DNA of 64,000 nucleotides from Hypomesus transpacificus (lineage: Eukaryota; Chordata; Actinopteri; Osmeriformes; Osmeridae), in contig NC_061076.1 in the NCBI RefSeq assembly GCF_021917145.1, positions 332,501-396,500 of the forward strand, read 5' to 3'. Every line of letters begins with the position of its first letter. The first letter of the stretch is position 1. The notes beneath the pieces were generated by a model. The model had not been told where the DNA came from, did no database searches, and worked only from the letters and a program-made list of their open reading frames with translations. Shown here piece after piece: positions 44,463 to 62,087 of this stretch. Position numbers and translations under genes: made by a program.

Positions 44463-45571
44463 GAACAAGTTGGCAGAGTTTAAGCATCAGTGAATTTGTA
44501 ACATCCCCTAACACCAGTCGTGCATTCTGAAATGAAAGAACAAGAAGATAAATAGAACCAGGCTGTATGCTTGCTAACAAGAGTACACCACACATATTAA
44601 ATGTGTTCACCAAAGGAAGTACTGACACCTAATTGTCATTGGCCCTTTTCAAACCCTAGTTATTGTGATGGGAAGGGATATTGCCCAGACACTTATTGTC
44701 TTCTGCCACTTCTGGACAAATAGGGCCCAATTTCCTGATGGAGTAATTAGCATCATACAATGCAAGTTATGGGAACAATTCTTCTTCTATATGCAGTTTT
44801 ATTGCATGTCATTTCGCTTGTATATTTACCCAGGACATTTTAGATAGGCTACATTTTTGGATTAGCCTACTACTGTACGTGCTATGTTCGTGTACCTGAT
44901 TCTGATTACAGTTAAAACAAGTTGTTAGTTATAACCTTACCGATGATTAGAATCCCACCATAAACATATATTAAATTAAGATAATCGTCATATACCGCCC
45001 ACCCGCCCAATCGTATTGCTTTTCGCTGGCTGGCGTCGCTGACTCTAGTGGTCAGATGAGTGAGTCAGAGGACTCGAGATCGAAACCTGGATTGTGCGTG
45101 AGGAAGGAAGCAACACTAACAAGCGACACGTGATGCTGGGATGTCCATGCCATGTTGTTGAAGCTCATCACGAGAAGGTACAATTATATTTAACAGCCAC
45201 ATCCTCAGTCAAAAAAGCTGGTATGTAATATTATTTTGGAGCGTACAATGGATGGACCTTCTGTTACAATGTCAAGTCAAGTTGGTCATATGCTAGGCGT
45301 TAGGGATGTTAGGTTATGTTGAAGGTCAGGTTAGGGTCAGTTCATTGGCCACAGTTAATTGGTTTGTACCTCTTACTAGCTCTCTAGCAAACAGTAATTC
45401 CCTGTTCTATGTGGGTTGCCAGGTATTTAGAAGTATCCTGCTCCGTGGTGTGACTTTGGGTTAAAGCTCCAAGTAGTGGAGTTAGGCTGGCTGCTGGGAT
45501 GTGATTGGTTGCTGGTGGGTTTCCATTTAGCATCCAGAATCATGTTGTGATGAATAATCAAAGTGTTCGTC

Positions 45572-50252
<4,681 letters not shown>

Positions 50253-51926
50253 GACCTCTCCCCTTCATAAGCACACAGCCTCTCTGCTTCTGACCCCTGA
50301 CCCCTGGATTGTCCAATTAGTGCGCGCGAACACAACTACAAGGTTTGGGAGAAAGGATGGGTGAAAAAAGGGAGAGAGAGAGAGAGAGTGGGGGTTGGAA
50401 AAAGGGTGAGAAACCGAAAGTGTATTAAGGGGGAGAAAGAGCGAAATGATTAATGAAAAGAAAGAAGAAATGGAAGGAAGGGAGGAAGGTGGATGTGAAG
50501 ATATGGAGTTCCACTTCTGTACACACAGGACCTGAGAGACGCAGGCACATCTACACATACAAAGACTAGCACATCTACACATACAAAGACAAGCGCATCT
50601 ACACATACAAAGACAGGCACATGTAGACATACAAAGACAGGCACATGAAGATATACAAAGACAGGCACTTGTGCATTAGCCTCCTACGGTGGCACAAAGA
50701 GAGTTCATTACAAACACAGGTAATTAGGAGCTACACCCCCTCCACTCTGACACTGACCGTACACACACGCATGAAAGGAGAGAGCAAGACTGTCGACTAG
50801 CATTAGCCAGCGTGTGCACAGCGGTAGACACTAACTACACTAATGATATACAGTCACCATACATCACCACACACTCTCTAACTGTGATGCACAGCATGGA
50901 GATACAGATCCTTTAGATACAATATATGCAGTGTTGTAAACTAATACAGTGACAAGAACATTTATTGACTCCCCACCCTGGCAATAGTATGGAAATAAAT
51001 ACATAGAGGAAATAAAAAAAAAAAACACAGTTTAACCCACTAGGATCAAACACAGCTTATTGTAACAAGTACTGAAGTTTTCCAGTGAACATCAGTACAG
51101 GTTCAGATAACCACAAACTGAAACAGACATTCAAACTGCACATGTGCAGCACATCTCTGTCCCAAATCCTCATGGCACTTCACATGTTGACCATGAGACA
51201 GAGAGACTGAAATACATCTCCACACACATATCTGACTCCTGGTTGAAATGAGCAACAAGAACCGTTCACTGCCTAGCCATCATCAATCCATTATAGTCAA
51301 GCAAGGAAAGTCATATCAAGTAAAGCACAGATCACCTCTGTAATGATGGGGGAAATACTTTGAAGGGTACTCTGTTGTCTTTTCAAATTATTTCTTCGGA
51401 GTAGGGGCTTCCCCCCAAAAAAACCTTATAGTGTTTTTGTGATTTAAACTCATGAAAAACATGAGTTTCTGTGTATGTAGTGTATCGAGGAGAGAGGAGA
51501 AAATAGGGAAAATTAGAGGGAAAACAGATGGAGATAGAGGGAGAAAGAACAGATCAAGAGATAGAGGTTGGGATTGGAGCAAAGAGGCAGAAAGGAGAGA
51601 GGAAGAAGTGGAGAGAGAAAGCAGCTAGCTTGGTGTGTGCTCCTACTGTCATGGATGGGTGCATCTCTGTGTCTTGTCTGCCTCGCCATGAGTCAAAGGT
51701 CAAATAGGTTGGGTTGTGTATTAACATAATCAAACATAAAAATAGAATACTATTAACATAACATAATACTAACAACATTCTCACATCTTGATTTGAACCA
51801 ACAACTTTTTCTTTTACACATTTTAGTACACTTCTGGATGTTTCTGTCTATCTTTCAGTCTGTATACAGACTTCACTCGCCTCGTCTGTGGTGATGGACT
51901 GACAAGTTTAAGCAAAGTCCACTCAC

Positions 51927-52035
51927 CTTGTACTGAGAGGATGGCTTCTCACGTTCCTTCTTCTCTTTCCAGGGCTCTCCTCCTCCTCTTCCTCTTTTAC
52001 TTTCTCCTCATCCCACTCCTCTTGACTCTATTTTG
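51927..52035 (-). other. Candidate 5' UTR exon of pax10
   Basis: On the minus strand a purine-rich stretch ends in a consensus donor (agtacaag, then gtgagt). No ATG opens a useful frame into pax10. The left boundary is approximate; the distal boundary is unknown. Confidence 0.3.
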
Positions 52036-52080
52036 CTGCCTCTGTGTGTGTAAAAGAAGACAGTGAGAACAGAAGTGACC

Positions 52081-52157
<77 letters not shown>

Positions 52158-53936
52158 TTAGACAGAGCGAAAGAAAGGAGAAGAGGGAGGGGGAAGTGGG
52201 CCAGAGAGCAGCCCGTCTGCAGGCACTCTGGTCCTCAGAGCGATGGATAGAGCGGGAGAGGGGAGGAGAGGGGAGGGGAGTAGCAAGGGAGGGAGAGAGG
52301 ATGACATACAGACTCAGTGTCAGTGTCAGGGCTGGACTTAATGCCAGGAAAAGGGGTGATGAAGTGAGAGAGAAAGAGAGTATTAAGTGATGTAGAGGGG
52401 GTTCTAAAGGTATAGAGTAAGAGATTAATATATTCATTCATATGAAGAAAGAAGCAATACAAAAACGTAAATTACCCAGTTGAAAACATTGACATGTTAT
52501 TCCTAAATGCTTACAAGAACTACCGCTGTTGTACATGTTCAGTATTTTAGTCATCTACGCAGATGAGAGTGGGGCACATTTGTGGCTAATATTTGAGTTC
52601 AAAACTGTGTATTAGGTACTCCTAACAATATTGAAATAGTGCATATACATTAGAGCACAAATGAACTGTTTCACACCAAAATGTTGTAAATGTATTTGGA
52701 GAGAACAATCCACTCTCATTGGTCTCTCTTCCTAAAACTGATTAGATCTTCAGAAATATTATTCTCTTGGCAGATTCCTATGATAGCACGTGAGTTACAA
52801 GATGACAAGAAAAAAGTGAACATGTCCTTGTACTGGCGGTTTGTTTTGGGGTCAAATAGTGTAGCTTTGGACTGAAACAAAAGAGTTGAATAAATGAGCC
52901 TGTTGTATATGCCAACCACACTCGTGACACCTCTTAGTTTCAAATCAACATGTCTGCAAACAATGGACACCTCATCAATACAGACCCTAACCCTAACTCA
53001 GTCAGTAAAAACACATGGTGGATCAAGACAGCCCCTCCCTACACACACACACACACCCAGGCATGCACACACACGCACACAGCACGCACACTACACACAT
53101 ACCACTGCATGTTTGGCATGTGTCCTCTCTGACTGCACTGTGTCTCCTCCCACTTTGTCACTATCGTGACATTGCATTTGCATATTTCATTGGATTAGCC
53201 CAGAAAATGAGAGAGGCCTTGACAGGCCAAAAAAAAGAGAAAAGACTATTTCAGTTTAAGAAAACTTAACTAGTTATCATCTGATTCACAGGCGTCAGCT
53301 ATTTCCAAAGTTTAAGCCTTCGAAACTATATACACTGTAAGTAGACATAAGCCTGCTACTGAGAAGGTCCGTAAATTTACTTTAAAAACAAATCATAGTT
53401 TAAACTGTGTTAACTGACCTTTTGTCACTCACTTTCTAATGAGTTGTTTTCATTGTGTTAATAAACTTTTATAATCTAAAGTTAAAATGCAAAATGTACA
53501 TATTATGATAAACATCTAATATTAAATAATTAGTATATGAATGTCTATGTTTTTGTAAAACAAAATACAAATTGAATCCACAAATTATTAGCAAATTCTT
53601 CTTGACAATCATCAGGATTTGGTATTTCACATGGTGCACATGCAAAAGCACTTAAAAAATTTCAAGGACTACATTTCTAAAACAATGTAAGGTAGGATAT
53701 TTTTAGCTCTACTTTTTCTGGTTTCGTTTTTTAATAATAATTTTATCATCAAAGTGCATCATTATTAGACAAAGTAAAGAGAATGAAAGGAATTTAGATA
53801 TTGTGTTAAAACTGTAATTGGCTCCTGTGATGAGTTCCAAGTTAAATTCAAGTGAAATACAATTCCAAGATAAATGAAGCATGTATTACAAAAATGCTAT
53901 TAAAATCCTACTACTTGTAAAAAAATAGAAATGGTC

Positions 53937-54236
53937 TCAAACAAGAGAGGATGAGTTCATTTGATGGGTTAGGATAGGGATAAGAGAGGATGAGGTTCAT
54001 TTGATGGGTTAGGATAGGGATAAGAGAGGATGAGTTCATTTGATGGGTTAGGATAGGGATAAGAGAGGATGAGTTCATTTGATGGGTTAGGATAGTGATA
54101 AGAGAGGATGAGTTCATTTGATGGGTTAGGATAGGGATAAGAGAGGATGAGTTCATTTGATGGGTTAGGATAGGGATAAGAGAGGATGAGTTCATTTGAT
54201 GGGTTAGGATAGGGATAAGAGAGGATGACTTCATTT
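53937..54236. repeat. 39-bp minisatellite
   Basis: Seven to eight copies of a 39-bp unit beginning gggttaggatagggataaga. Copies differ by a few bases only. Confidence 0.95.
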
Positions 54237-55423
54237 GATAAAGATAAGAATAAGAAAAGGGGGCAAGGAGGGCAGACGAAAAAGAAATGGGAGGAGGGGA
54301 GGAGGGGAGGAAGAGAAGGAGGGTGCCAACATCTTTTATTTCCGGTTGACAAGATGGATCTTTCTCCCTCCCTTCCTCCCTCCTCTCCCCTTCCATCTCT
54401 CTCTGTCTCTGTCACTCTCTATGTCACTTGCTAAAGCAAATATACTGAGGTAAGAGAATAAGGGATGATAAAATTGTTTATTACTTGAAAAAATTCAGTA
54501 AATATTGATCATAAACATCTGTGTTGGTTGATCTTATGTTGAAAGGCATAAGAAAGTGTGTGTGTGTGTGTGCATGTTTGTGTATACACATGTGTGCGTG
54601 TGTGTGTTTGTGTATACACATGTGTGCGTGCGTGTGTTTGTGTATACACATGTGTGCGTGTGTGTGTGTTGAATTTTGCAGCTTAAGGGCACATTTTTTC
54701 AGTCTCTTGTTAGTTCCTCCCTGTCACCCTCACCCCCCCTGCCCCCCTCTCTCTCTTTCACTGCTGGGGGGGGGGGGGGGAGTGTCACCATGACAACAAT
54801 GCCGGGACAAATTAACATCAAGCCCTTAAAACAAAAACCACAGTATACGTGTGCATGTGGGGTTATGAGGATGACCGAGTGTGTGAGTGTTCTTTATGCA
54901 TGTATCCATATATAACCATGCTGACTATCCTTTACCCTTCGTGACCACATCAACTCTGGGTCTCCAAAAGGGGAGGGTCGACATCCATGTCAACATGTGA
55001 CTCATGAAATATTCATCTAGCCAGAATAACCATTCTATCCATCATGCTCACTTTGTCTATTTCCTCTCACTCACTCTTCTCTTTCTATTCTTCCTTGCTT
55101 TGTCTTCCCATCTCTCGGTTTCTCTCTCTTTCCCTACGCCTCCCTCCATCTCTTTGCTGTTGTTGCCCCCAGGCTACAGTGTGGCACGTCCTCCCTCCAT
55201 CCCTCTCTTCCCCTCCTCTCTCACTGCCCCTGTCACCTTCAATTGCTCCATGGAACTAGACACAGTGCCTGAGGCGGGGGAAGAGAGGAGAGAGAAAGCG
55301 AGGGAGCACGAGAGGACGAAAGAGAAAGAGAGAAAAGGAGGTTGAAACAGATTGAGTGCAGAAGTACAGGTAAAGAAATGGGTGGAGTGAAAAAAAGAGA
55401 TAGCAAGAGAGACACAAGTAGAA

Positions 55424-55580
55424 CCAGCTGGAGGTACAAGTAGAACCAGCTGGAGGTACAAGGAGAACCAGCTGGAGGTACAAGTAGAACCAGCTGGAGG
55501 TACAAGGAGAACCAGCTGGAGGTACAAGTAGAACCAGCTGGAGGTACAAGTAGAACCAGCTGGAGGTACAAGTAGAACCA
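55424..55580. repeat. 22-bp minisatellite
   Basis: About seven copies of gtagaaccagctggaggtac plus aa, with a gtagaa/ggagaa variant. Confidence 0.95.
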
Positions 55581-57040
55581 GATAGAAGAAAGACTAGCAG
55601 ACACAGTGAAAACAGCCATGTTAGTCTGGCGCCCAGTAAGCATCCAGCATCTTCACCAACACTGATGACTGACTGGGCCAGTGGTTATGCTGAGTTTTGC
55701 TCCTGCAGAGCATTACAGGGCATACTGAGGTTCCCAGACAACTGCTGTTTTCAGTGACCCAAAGAATATTCACCTCTTAACCCCCATTAACATGAAAACA
55801 GTCACATTTAAGATCATTTGACTGCAGACACAGTCATGTAGCCACCACTACTGGACATACCTGAATGTGTTTACCCTCTAATAGTGATGCAACAAGACAA
55901 CAACTCTGTCAACTGAAGTCATGACAGTGGGCTTAAACTCTGAACCAACTCATTTTAACCAGTTACAGTCAGAGATATGTACAAATACTGAATGAAGATC
56001 ATAATTAAAATAAAAGTTAGCCTATATTCTTTTGAGGTTTTCATTTAAGGTATTGGTTAGGACGAATCATTGTGGAACTGGGGTCTTTAAGCGAGCCTGT
56101 ATGGATAAAACAAGCATAAACGAGTCGGACAAAAGTTTGTCTTTTGTGGCAATATATAAAAAGTATGTTTTATTATCCAAAAAACGTAATTAACTGTGCC
56201 TCTGCAAAGGTAGGCCGATGCATTTATATTTTGTATATAATCATAGGGTAGCTGTACATTGTTTTTACAAGAAAGACTAAATCTTACAACAAAAGTTACG
56301 AACATGTGATACGTATGTGCTGCAAACATTTCACAGAATCATGTGGACTACTAATATGTTAAACATCTACCAATTATTTAACTGAGGTATAAAAAAAATT
56401 GTAATAAAATCTCTGAACATTGGAAGTTTGGATTTTACCAATTGCAAAACCCAAATCTATGTTTTTGAGATTCAGCTTCAGGAAGGAAGTATGGGATTTA
56501 GAAGAGACTGAGATTGCGCGTGCTCTCAACCAGACTGAGCCGCATGATCCCTGCTCTAAACAATCCCAGTCTGCCCCCAAGCGACAAGACTGCACAAACA
56601 AGTAAGGTTCTCGATTTTGCGCATATACATTTTAAATATACAAATTACAAGGTTTTGCTGATATGCGTTGTGATTAGAAACCTATACAAGAAGTGTTGTT
56701 AGATTCAGTAGCTGGTTGTAGGCCTATTTGCAGTTAAGGCCAATTAACATATATAGCCTACTTAAAATTCTGATTATAATTGACGGCGGTTCCTCTATAC
56801 ATTTTCCCACTTTGTTAACTAAACTTCAGAAGGAGTTGAAAAACGAAAGATATTGATGCGCCTTCCGACTATGAAACGTTTCACCCCGCGCGTTCGTGTG
56901 TCAACGTGGCGTTTCAGAGCCAATCAAAATATGTTTCAGACTCCGTTGGTCCCGCTTGCGAGATCTTATTGGTTATCAGGTTTTGTCTGCATGTTTGTGA
57001 ATGGTCGACTGAGCAAATTTGGCAACTCCTCTTCCAGTAG

Positions 57041-57135
57041 GATTTAAAGAGGCAGGGAGGATGCCAACGCGTACTCCAGGCAACTATTCCTGAAGAAGAA
57101 AGACAGAAAGAAAGAAAGAACAGACTCAAGAATTG
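57041..57135 (+). promoter_or_regulatory. Predicted rcn3 core promoter and 5' UTR exon
   Basis: A TATA-like gatttaaagag at 57041-57051 is followed by a purine-rich stretch ending in a good donor (caagaattg, then gtacgt) at 57135/57136. Splicing to 57632 would join it to the exon carrying the rcn3 start. The transcription start is not known. Confidence 0.5.
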
Positions 57136-57498
57136 GTACGTGTTTTCCCTTCAACTGTACTTGCAAATTTATTGGCTATAAAAGCTGATATATAAAAAAA
57201 TACTTTTGGCCTTTGGGTTCATTAGATTTATGTGGTTTTCTAATGCCATCAAAGTTAAGCTACCAAAATCAAGCTTTAGGTTGTATTATATTTTCATCAT
57301 TTAATAAAGATTTTTCATTTCTTTCAAATGTACTTTGTTTGAGACACTTAGTCAGTCTCATTCTGTGAGTCAAGGTCATGTCTTATCTGCATGCGTTATT
57401 AGTGTCACCCTAAATCCACAAAAATCATATTTTCTTGTGCTGTCACCTCTCTCTGTCTGTCTGTCTGTCTGTATGTCTGTCTGTCTGTCTGTCTGTCT

Positions 57499-57500
<2 letters not shown>

Positions 57501-57588
<88 letters not shown>
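57501..57588. repeat. (CT)n microsatellite before the rcn3 start exon
   Basis: About 44 CT units preceded by a TCTG run from 57453. It ends about 40 bp before the acceptor AG at 57630-57631. Confidence 0.97.
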
Positions 57589-57590
<2 letters not shown>

Positions 57591-57648
57591 CACCTGTCTT
57601 CTATCTGTCTTCTATCTCTGGTGTTCTCAGTCTCCTGAGGATCTGAGG

Positions 57649-60600
57649 ATGTTGCTGTCCCTCATGTCACTTGTCCTCCTCGTTGGAGTTACTGTTGCTG
57701 TACCCGCTCAGGAGAAGCGTATCCATCGCCATAGCGACCTCAGTGACCGTGACCATGACGATGCCACTGGTTTCCAGTATGACCACGAGGCCTTCCTGGG
57801 AAAAGAGGAAGCCAGGACCTTTGACCAGCTCACCCCTGACGAGAGCAAAGACAAACTAGGGTTCGAAACCCCCCTCACACACCACTAGGGCTAGAGACCA
57901 CCACCTCTACTTGACACTGAAACAGAAGTAGTTCATTGGTCTAGGTGTAATTTCTCTGGGATTGTAGTTTTATTGCCAACAAATCATTCTATCACATTTG
58001 TTTGCTGTGGGACAGAAATGTTCCTCCAAACACAATCTTAGATCAGCATGGACCTCAATGCAACTACCTCAAATGTACCTCAATTTATTTATTTATTTTT
58101 TAATCTTTCAGTTAGTGCTTTTGACAGCATCATTACAATCTAGATCCTCTCACCCTTGCCCTCTAGTGGTAGAAATGACAAATGATCTTCAGCCTCATTC
58201 ACCTGGGAATATCCCCTCTCCTAGTGCACAGAACTGTCTGCTATGCAGTTACTGCATCTGAATATTGTTAGAGTGAACATTAAAAAAGGGTTCCTCTCCT
58301 CTCCACAGGAAAATAGTGGAACGCATCGACACAGACAAGGATGGCTTTGTGAGCCACGGGGAGCTGCACCAGTGGATCAAACACCGCCAGAGGAGGTACA
58401 TCGAGGAGAATGTGGACAAACACTGGAAGGAGTACGACCAGAACAAGGATGGAAGGGTCGGCTGGGAGGAATATAAGAACACCACCTACGGCTTCTACCT
58501 GGGTCTGTTTACATGCTGTTATACTGGGTCTGTTTACATGCTGTTATACTGGATGGGCCTATAGGGTGCTGTATGGTACTATGGTTTGTGTGTGTGTAAG
58601 TTCTTATGGAGCTATGGAATGAAGAATTCAGACAGCTTCTGGGGTTGTGTGTTTGTGGGATGGGCGTGGAGTTGTTGGAGCTTGTAGTCTTTTAGGGGTG
58701 AGAGACATAGACCAGCTTCAGTCTTTGGCAAAGGACCACAATCAATCTTCCAATTGAGTCTGTCCTATTATCTATAGTACTTTTCTGTACTAGGTTAACC
58801 TTATGTTGACATGTTTTGAGTGAAGCTAAGAGGTGCTGATATAATTTGCCTCACCGCTGCAGATGAGGAGTTTGATGATGTGGATGACAAGAGCAGCTAT
58901 AAGTCCATGCTTACCAGAGACGAGAGACGCTTCAGGACAGCGGACCGCGACGGCGACGGCATCGCCACCAGAGAGGAGTTCACAGCTTTCCTCCACCCTG
59001 AGGAGTACGACCACATGAAAGGCGTGGTGGTCCAGGTGAGGGTCTGGTGGAGGTCATAGGAAGGTTAGGGGGGTCTGGGGGGGGGCCTGGTGGAGGTCAT
59101 AGGAAGGTTAGGGGAGTCTGGTGGAGGTCATAGGAAGGTTAGGGGGGTCTGGTGGAGGTCATAGGAAGGTTAGGGGGGTCTGGTGGAGGTCATAGGAAGG
59201 TTAGGGGGGTCTGGTGGAGGTCATAGGAAGGTTAGGGGGGTCTGGTGGAGGTCATAGGAAGGTTAGGGGGGTCTGGTGGAGGTCATAGGAAGGTTAGGGG
59301 GGTCTGGTGGAGGTCATAGGAAGGTTAGGGGGGTCTGGTGGAGGTCATAGGAAGGTTAGGGGGGTCTGGTGGAGGTCATAGGAAGGTTAGGGGGGTCTGG
59401 TGGAGGTCATAGGAAGGTTAGGGGGGTCTGGTGGAGGTCATAGGAAGGTTAGGGGGGTCTGGTGGAGGTCATAGGAAGGTTAGGGGGGTCTGGTGGAGGT
59501 CATAGGAAGGTTAGGGGGGTCTGGTGGAGGTCATAGGAAGGTTAGGGGGGTCTGGTGGAGGTCATAGGAAGGTTAGGGGGGTCTGGTGGAGGTCATAGGA
59601 AGGTTAGGGGGGTCTGGTGGAGGTCATAGGAAGGTTAGGGGGGTCTGGTGGAGGTCATAGGAAGGTTAGGGGGGTCTGGTGGAGGTCATAGGAAGGTTAG
59701 GGGGGTCTGGTGGAGGTCATAGGAAGGTTAGGGGGGTCTGGTGGAGGTCATAGGAAGGTTAGGGGGGTCTGGTGGAGGTCATAGGAAGGTTAGGGGATGC
59801 GTGTCAGACTCACCTGAGCTTACTGACAGGCTCTGTGTTTGTCTCACATGGGTGTCCAAGAGCACACGCCTCTGCTGCCTTCCTCTTCCATGATTCTTGG
59901 CATGATGAAGGCATAATGCTTGGTGTGACATTATGATTTCTTTTGATCAAGAAGTCTGCCTTTTTGCGCAACATCAGCAGACATCTCATTGAGTTATTTT
60001 AAAAGGAGCTGTGAACAACAGTTTACATGTTGTTTGTTATTAGGAAACACTAGAAGACATTGACAAGAATGGGGATGGAAAGATTGACTTGAACGAATAC
60101 ATTGGTAAGTTTCTCACTCATGTTGGAACTCTGTACCCTCAGTCTACAACACACACATTTCATATGTAATGTACATATTCAGTAGGGTCTGACAGTCTGT
60201 AAAGTTGTGAAGACGTGGTTCTGAGTCTTGGCTCACTGCTCCACATCATCCCCAGGTGACATGTTTACAGCGGACTCTGGGGAGAGCGAGCCAGACTGGG
60301 TGCGGACTGAGAAGACCCACTTCACAGAGTTCAGGGACGTCAACAAGGTTCTGCACTGTCTCCTGCATCTGCATGATGATGTGAAACATGATGGCTGACT
60401 GATCATGTCAATCTGGGTTCTGGGTACCAAGATGAACTACTCCCTCAATGTAATATGAGGAAGAAAGAGAGGCCAAAACATTGGATGGTTAAGAGAACCA
60501 GGAGAGCAGTCTTTATGACCCGATATACGGAACCTGAAACTGGGCTTACTCTCTGTGTGTGTAAGGAATAACAGACTGTATCCTGTCTCGTCAGGATGGA

Positions 60601-61347
60601 TTTCTAGATGCCAGTGAGGTGTCTCAGTGGATCCTCCCAGGAGAGATCGACCACGCCGACAACGAGGCCAGGCACTTGATCCACGAGACAGACACAGATA
60701 AGGTAGGTCTCCTTCTGTGTCCACAAACACAACAGTGCACACACACACACACACCCTCAATACAGATTTAACTGTATAACACAAGCATAGATTCTGAAGA
60801 CTGGACCTCATCATTGGCAACAGTCTCATTGCTTTGCTGTTGTTCCAGGGTCCTTGTTGGGATATACAGATATTAGGGTCCCTTTCAGAAACAACTCAAA
60901 CTTGTCAGACAAGTAAACGTATGGTTTGTTCATTTAGAATTTACGCTTTGGTAGGAGCATGGGCTCAACTATTCAAATCAATCAAACTCTTGTGTTTAAT
61001 TATTCACTGAATAAATCGATGACTGAGCATGATTGTCAGTAATTGAGACTTTAATTGACATAATCTGATGACTTTTGTCCCCTTTCTTTAACAAAAGAAG
61101 TAGATTTGATGTGGTTAGGTCCACAAAGAGCCCCCTGGCATTGCTTTAAATGGCGAGCCTTGAGGATCAAATCATACAGATGAAATCTAAAAACATAACA
61201 CTGCTTCTTATTAGCCTGGGTGCATACTCCTGGCTCTCGCATCTAGCGACACACAGCTGTGCCATTACTGTCAGCCCTGATATGGCTAATAACCAACATC
61301 ATGGAATTAATTAGGTGTAATGACCTGGTAATTATAACAAGCTTCTT

Positions 61348-61402
<55 letters not shown>

Positions 61403-61689
61403 ATCACCTCATCTGTACCTCGTGTGATCCCCTCACCTCCTTTTCTACTCACTCTCACTCTACCTCTACCTCTTATGCAACTTTTCTGTCATGCTCCCAT
61501 TCCTCTCAACCCCTAAATCATGCCCGTGATCAATGGTGTTGGGCTGGAATTGCAACGTGCCTCCGTGATTGGACGCGACAGGATGACAAAATAACCAAGA
61601 AGGAAATTCTGTCCAACTGGAACATGTTTGTCGGAAGCCAGGCAACCAATTACGGGGAAGACCTGACCAAGAGACACGATGAGCTCTGA
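57649..61689 (+). CDS. rcn3: Reticulocalbin-3, ER-lumen EF-hand protein, 315 aa
   Basis: Seven coding exons: 57649-57860, 58309-58502, 58863-59035, 60044-60104, 60256-60347, 60595-60702, 61582-61689 (TGA). A signal peptide ([20 protein letters not shown]) starts the protein. [20 protein letters not shown] is typical of the CREC family. Six EF-hand loops follow: [60 protein letters not shown] and [12 protein letters not shown]. The last has Asp in place of the usual Gly at loop position 6. The end [13 protein letters not shown] carries the HDEL retrieval signal. RCN3 binds calcium and assists collagen and secretory-protein maturation in mammals. HDEL and the [17 protein letters not shown] end favour rcn3 over rcn1 or rcn2. 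Two donors are weak (gttcga, gtctgt). Intron 58503-58862 begins with a 25-bp tandem duplication, and intron 59036-60043 begins with a minisatellite. Confidence 0.96.
59040..59795. repeat. 31-bp G-rich minisatellite, about 24 copies
   Basis: Units of ggaggtcataggaaggttag plus gggggtctggt, almost identical, beginning immediately after the donor of rcn3 exon 58863-59035. The G-rich strand is the transcribed-RNA sense, so quadruplex formation in the pre-mRNA is possible. Confidence 0.97.
61349..61402. repeat. 54-bp poly(C) homopolymer
   Basis: An uninterrupted run of C on the plus strand (poly(G) on the minus) in the last rcn3 intron, 180 bp before the last exon. The true length in the genome is uncertain because such runs sequence poorly. 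Confidence 0.9.
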
Positions 61690-61797
61690 GTGCCATTCAT
61701 GAAGTCATACATGATGTCCAGGGGGGCTAGAGCTACGGTCAATGGGGGGGGGGGGGGTTCCTTTAGTCTCACAAACCTTTTTTTTTTTCTATTCTTT

Positions 61798-62087
61798 TTA
61801 TCAATGAGTCATATGGGAAGGGTCCTGCTTTATCAATGAGTCATATGGGAAGGGTCCTGCTTTATCAATGAGTCATATGGGAAGGGTCCTGCTTTATCAA
61901 TGAGTCATATGGGAAGGGTCCTGCTTTATCAATGAGTCATATGGGAAGGGTCCTGCTTTATCAATGAGTCATATGGGAAGGGTCCTGCTTTATCAATGAG
62001 TCATATGGGAAGGGTCCTGCTTTATCAATGAGTCATATGGGAAGTGAGTCATATGGGAAGTGAGTCATATGGGAAGGGTCCTGCTTT
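61798..62087. repeat. 32-bp minisatellite with an AP-1-like site in each unit
   Basis: About eight full 32-bp units (tatcaatgagtcatatggga then agggtcctgctt) plus two truncated ones. The motif TGAGTCA occurs ten times. The array starts about 110 bp after the rcn3 stop. Confidence 0.95.

Larger units (their letters stand above)
50253..57648. other. Head-to-head spacer between pax10 and rcn3
   Basis: About 7.4 kb. It contains a possible pax10 5' UTR exon ending at 51927, GA runs (52085-52152), minisatellites at 53937-54236 and 55424-55580, a G run near 54769-54780, a short ctaaccctaaccctaac stretch at 52985, and the rcn3 promoter, 5' UTR exon and first intron at the right end. No other coding exon was recognised. 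Conserved pax10 enhancers could lie here but cannot be recognised from one sequence. Confidence 0.5.

Noticed and set aside
51927-52035. Coding exon adding an acidic N-terminus to pax10
   Set aside because: The open frame has no ATG, and a stop lies in frame just before the pax10 start codon, so at most it is 5' UTR.
52980-53000. ctaaccctaaccctaac as an interstitial telomere
   Set aside because: Fewer than three full units; common by chance.
57405-57593. Arg/Glu-repeat ORFs in GA/CT runs (also 41530-42103, 45427-45984, 52044-52250)
   Set aside because: Dinucleotide repeats give RERERE or SLSLSL in all frames; no coding evidence.
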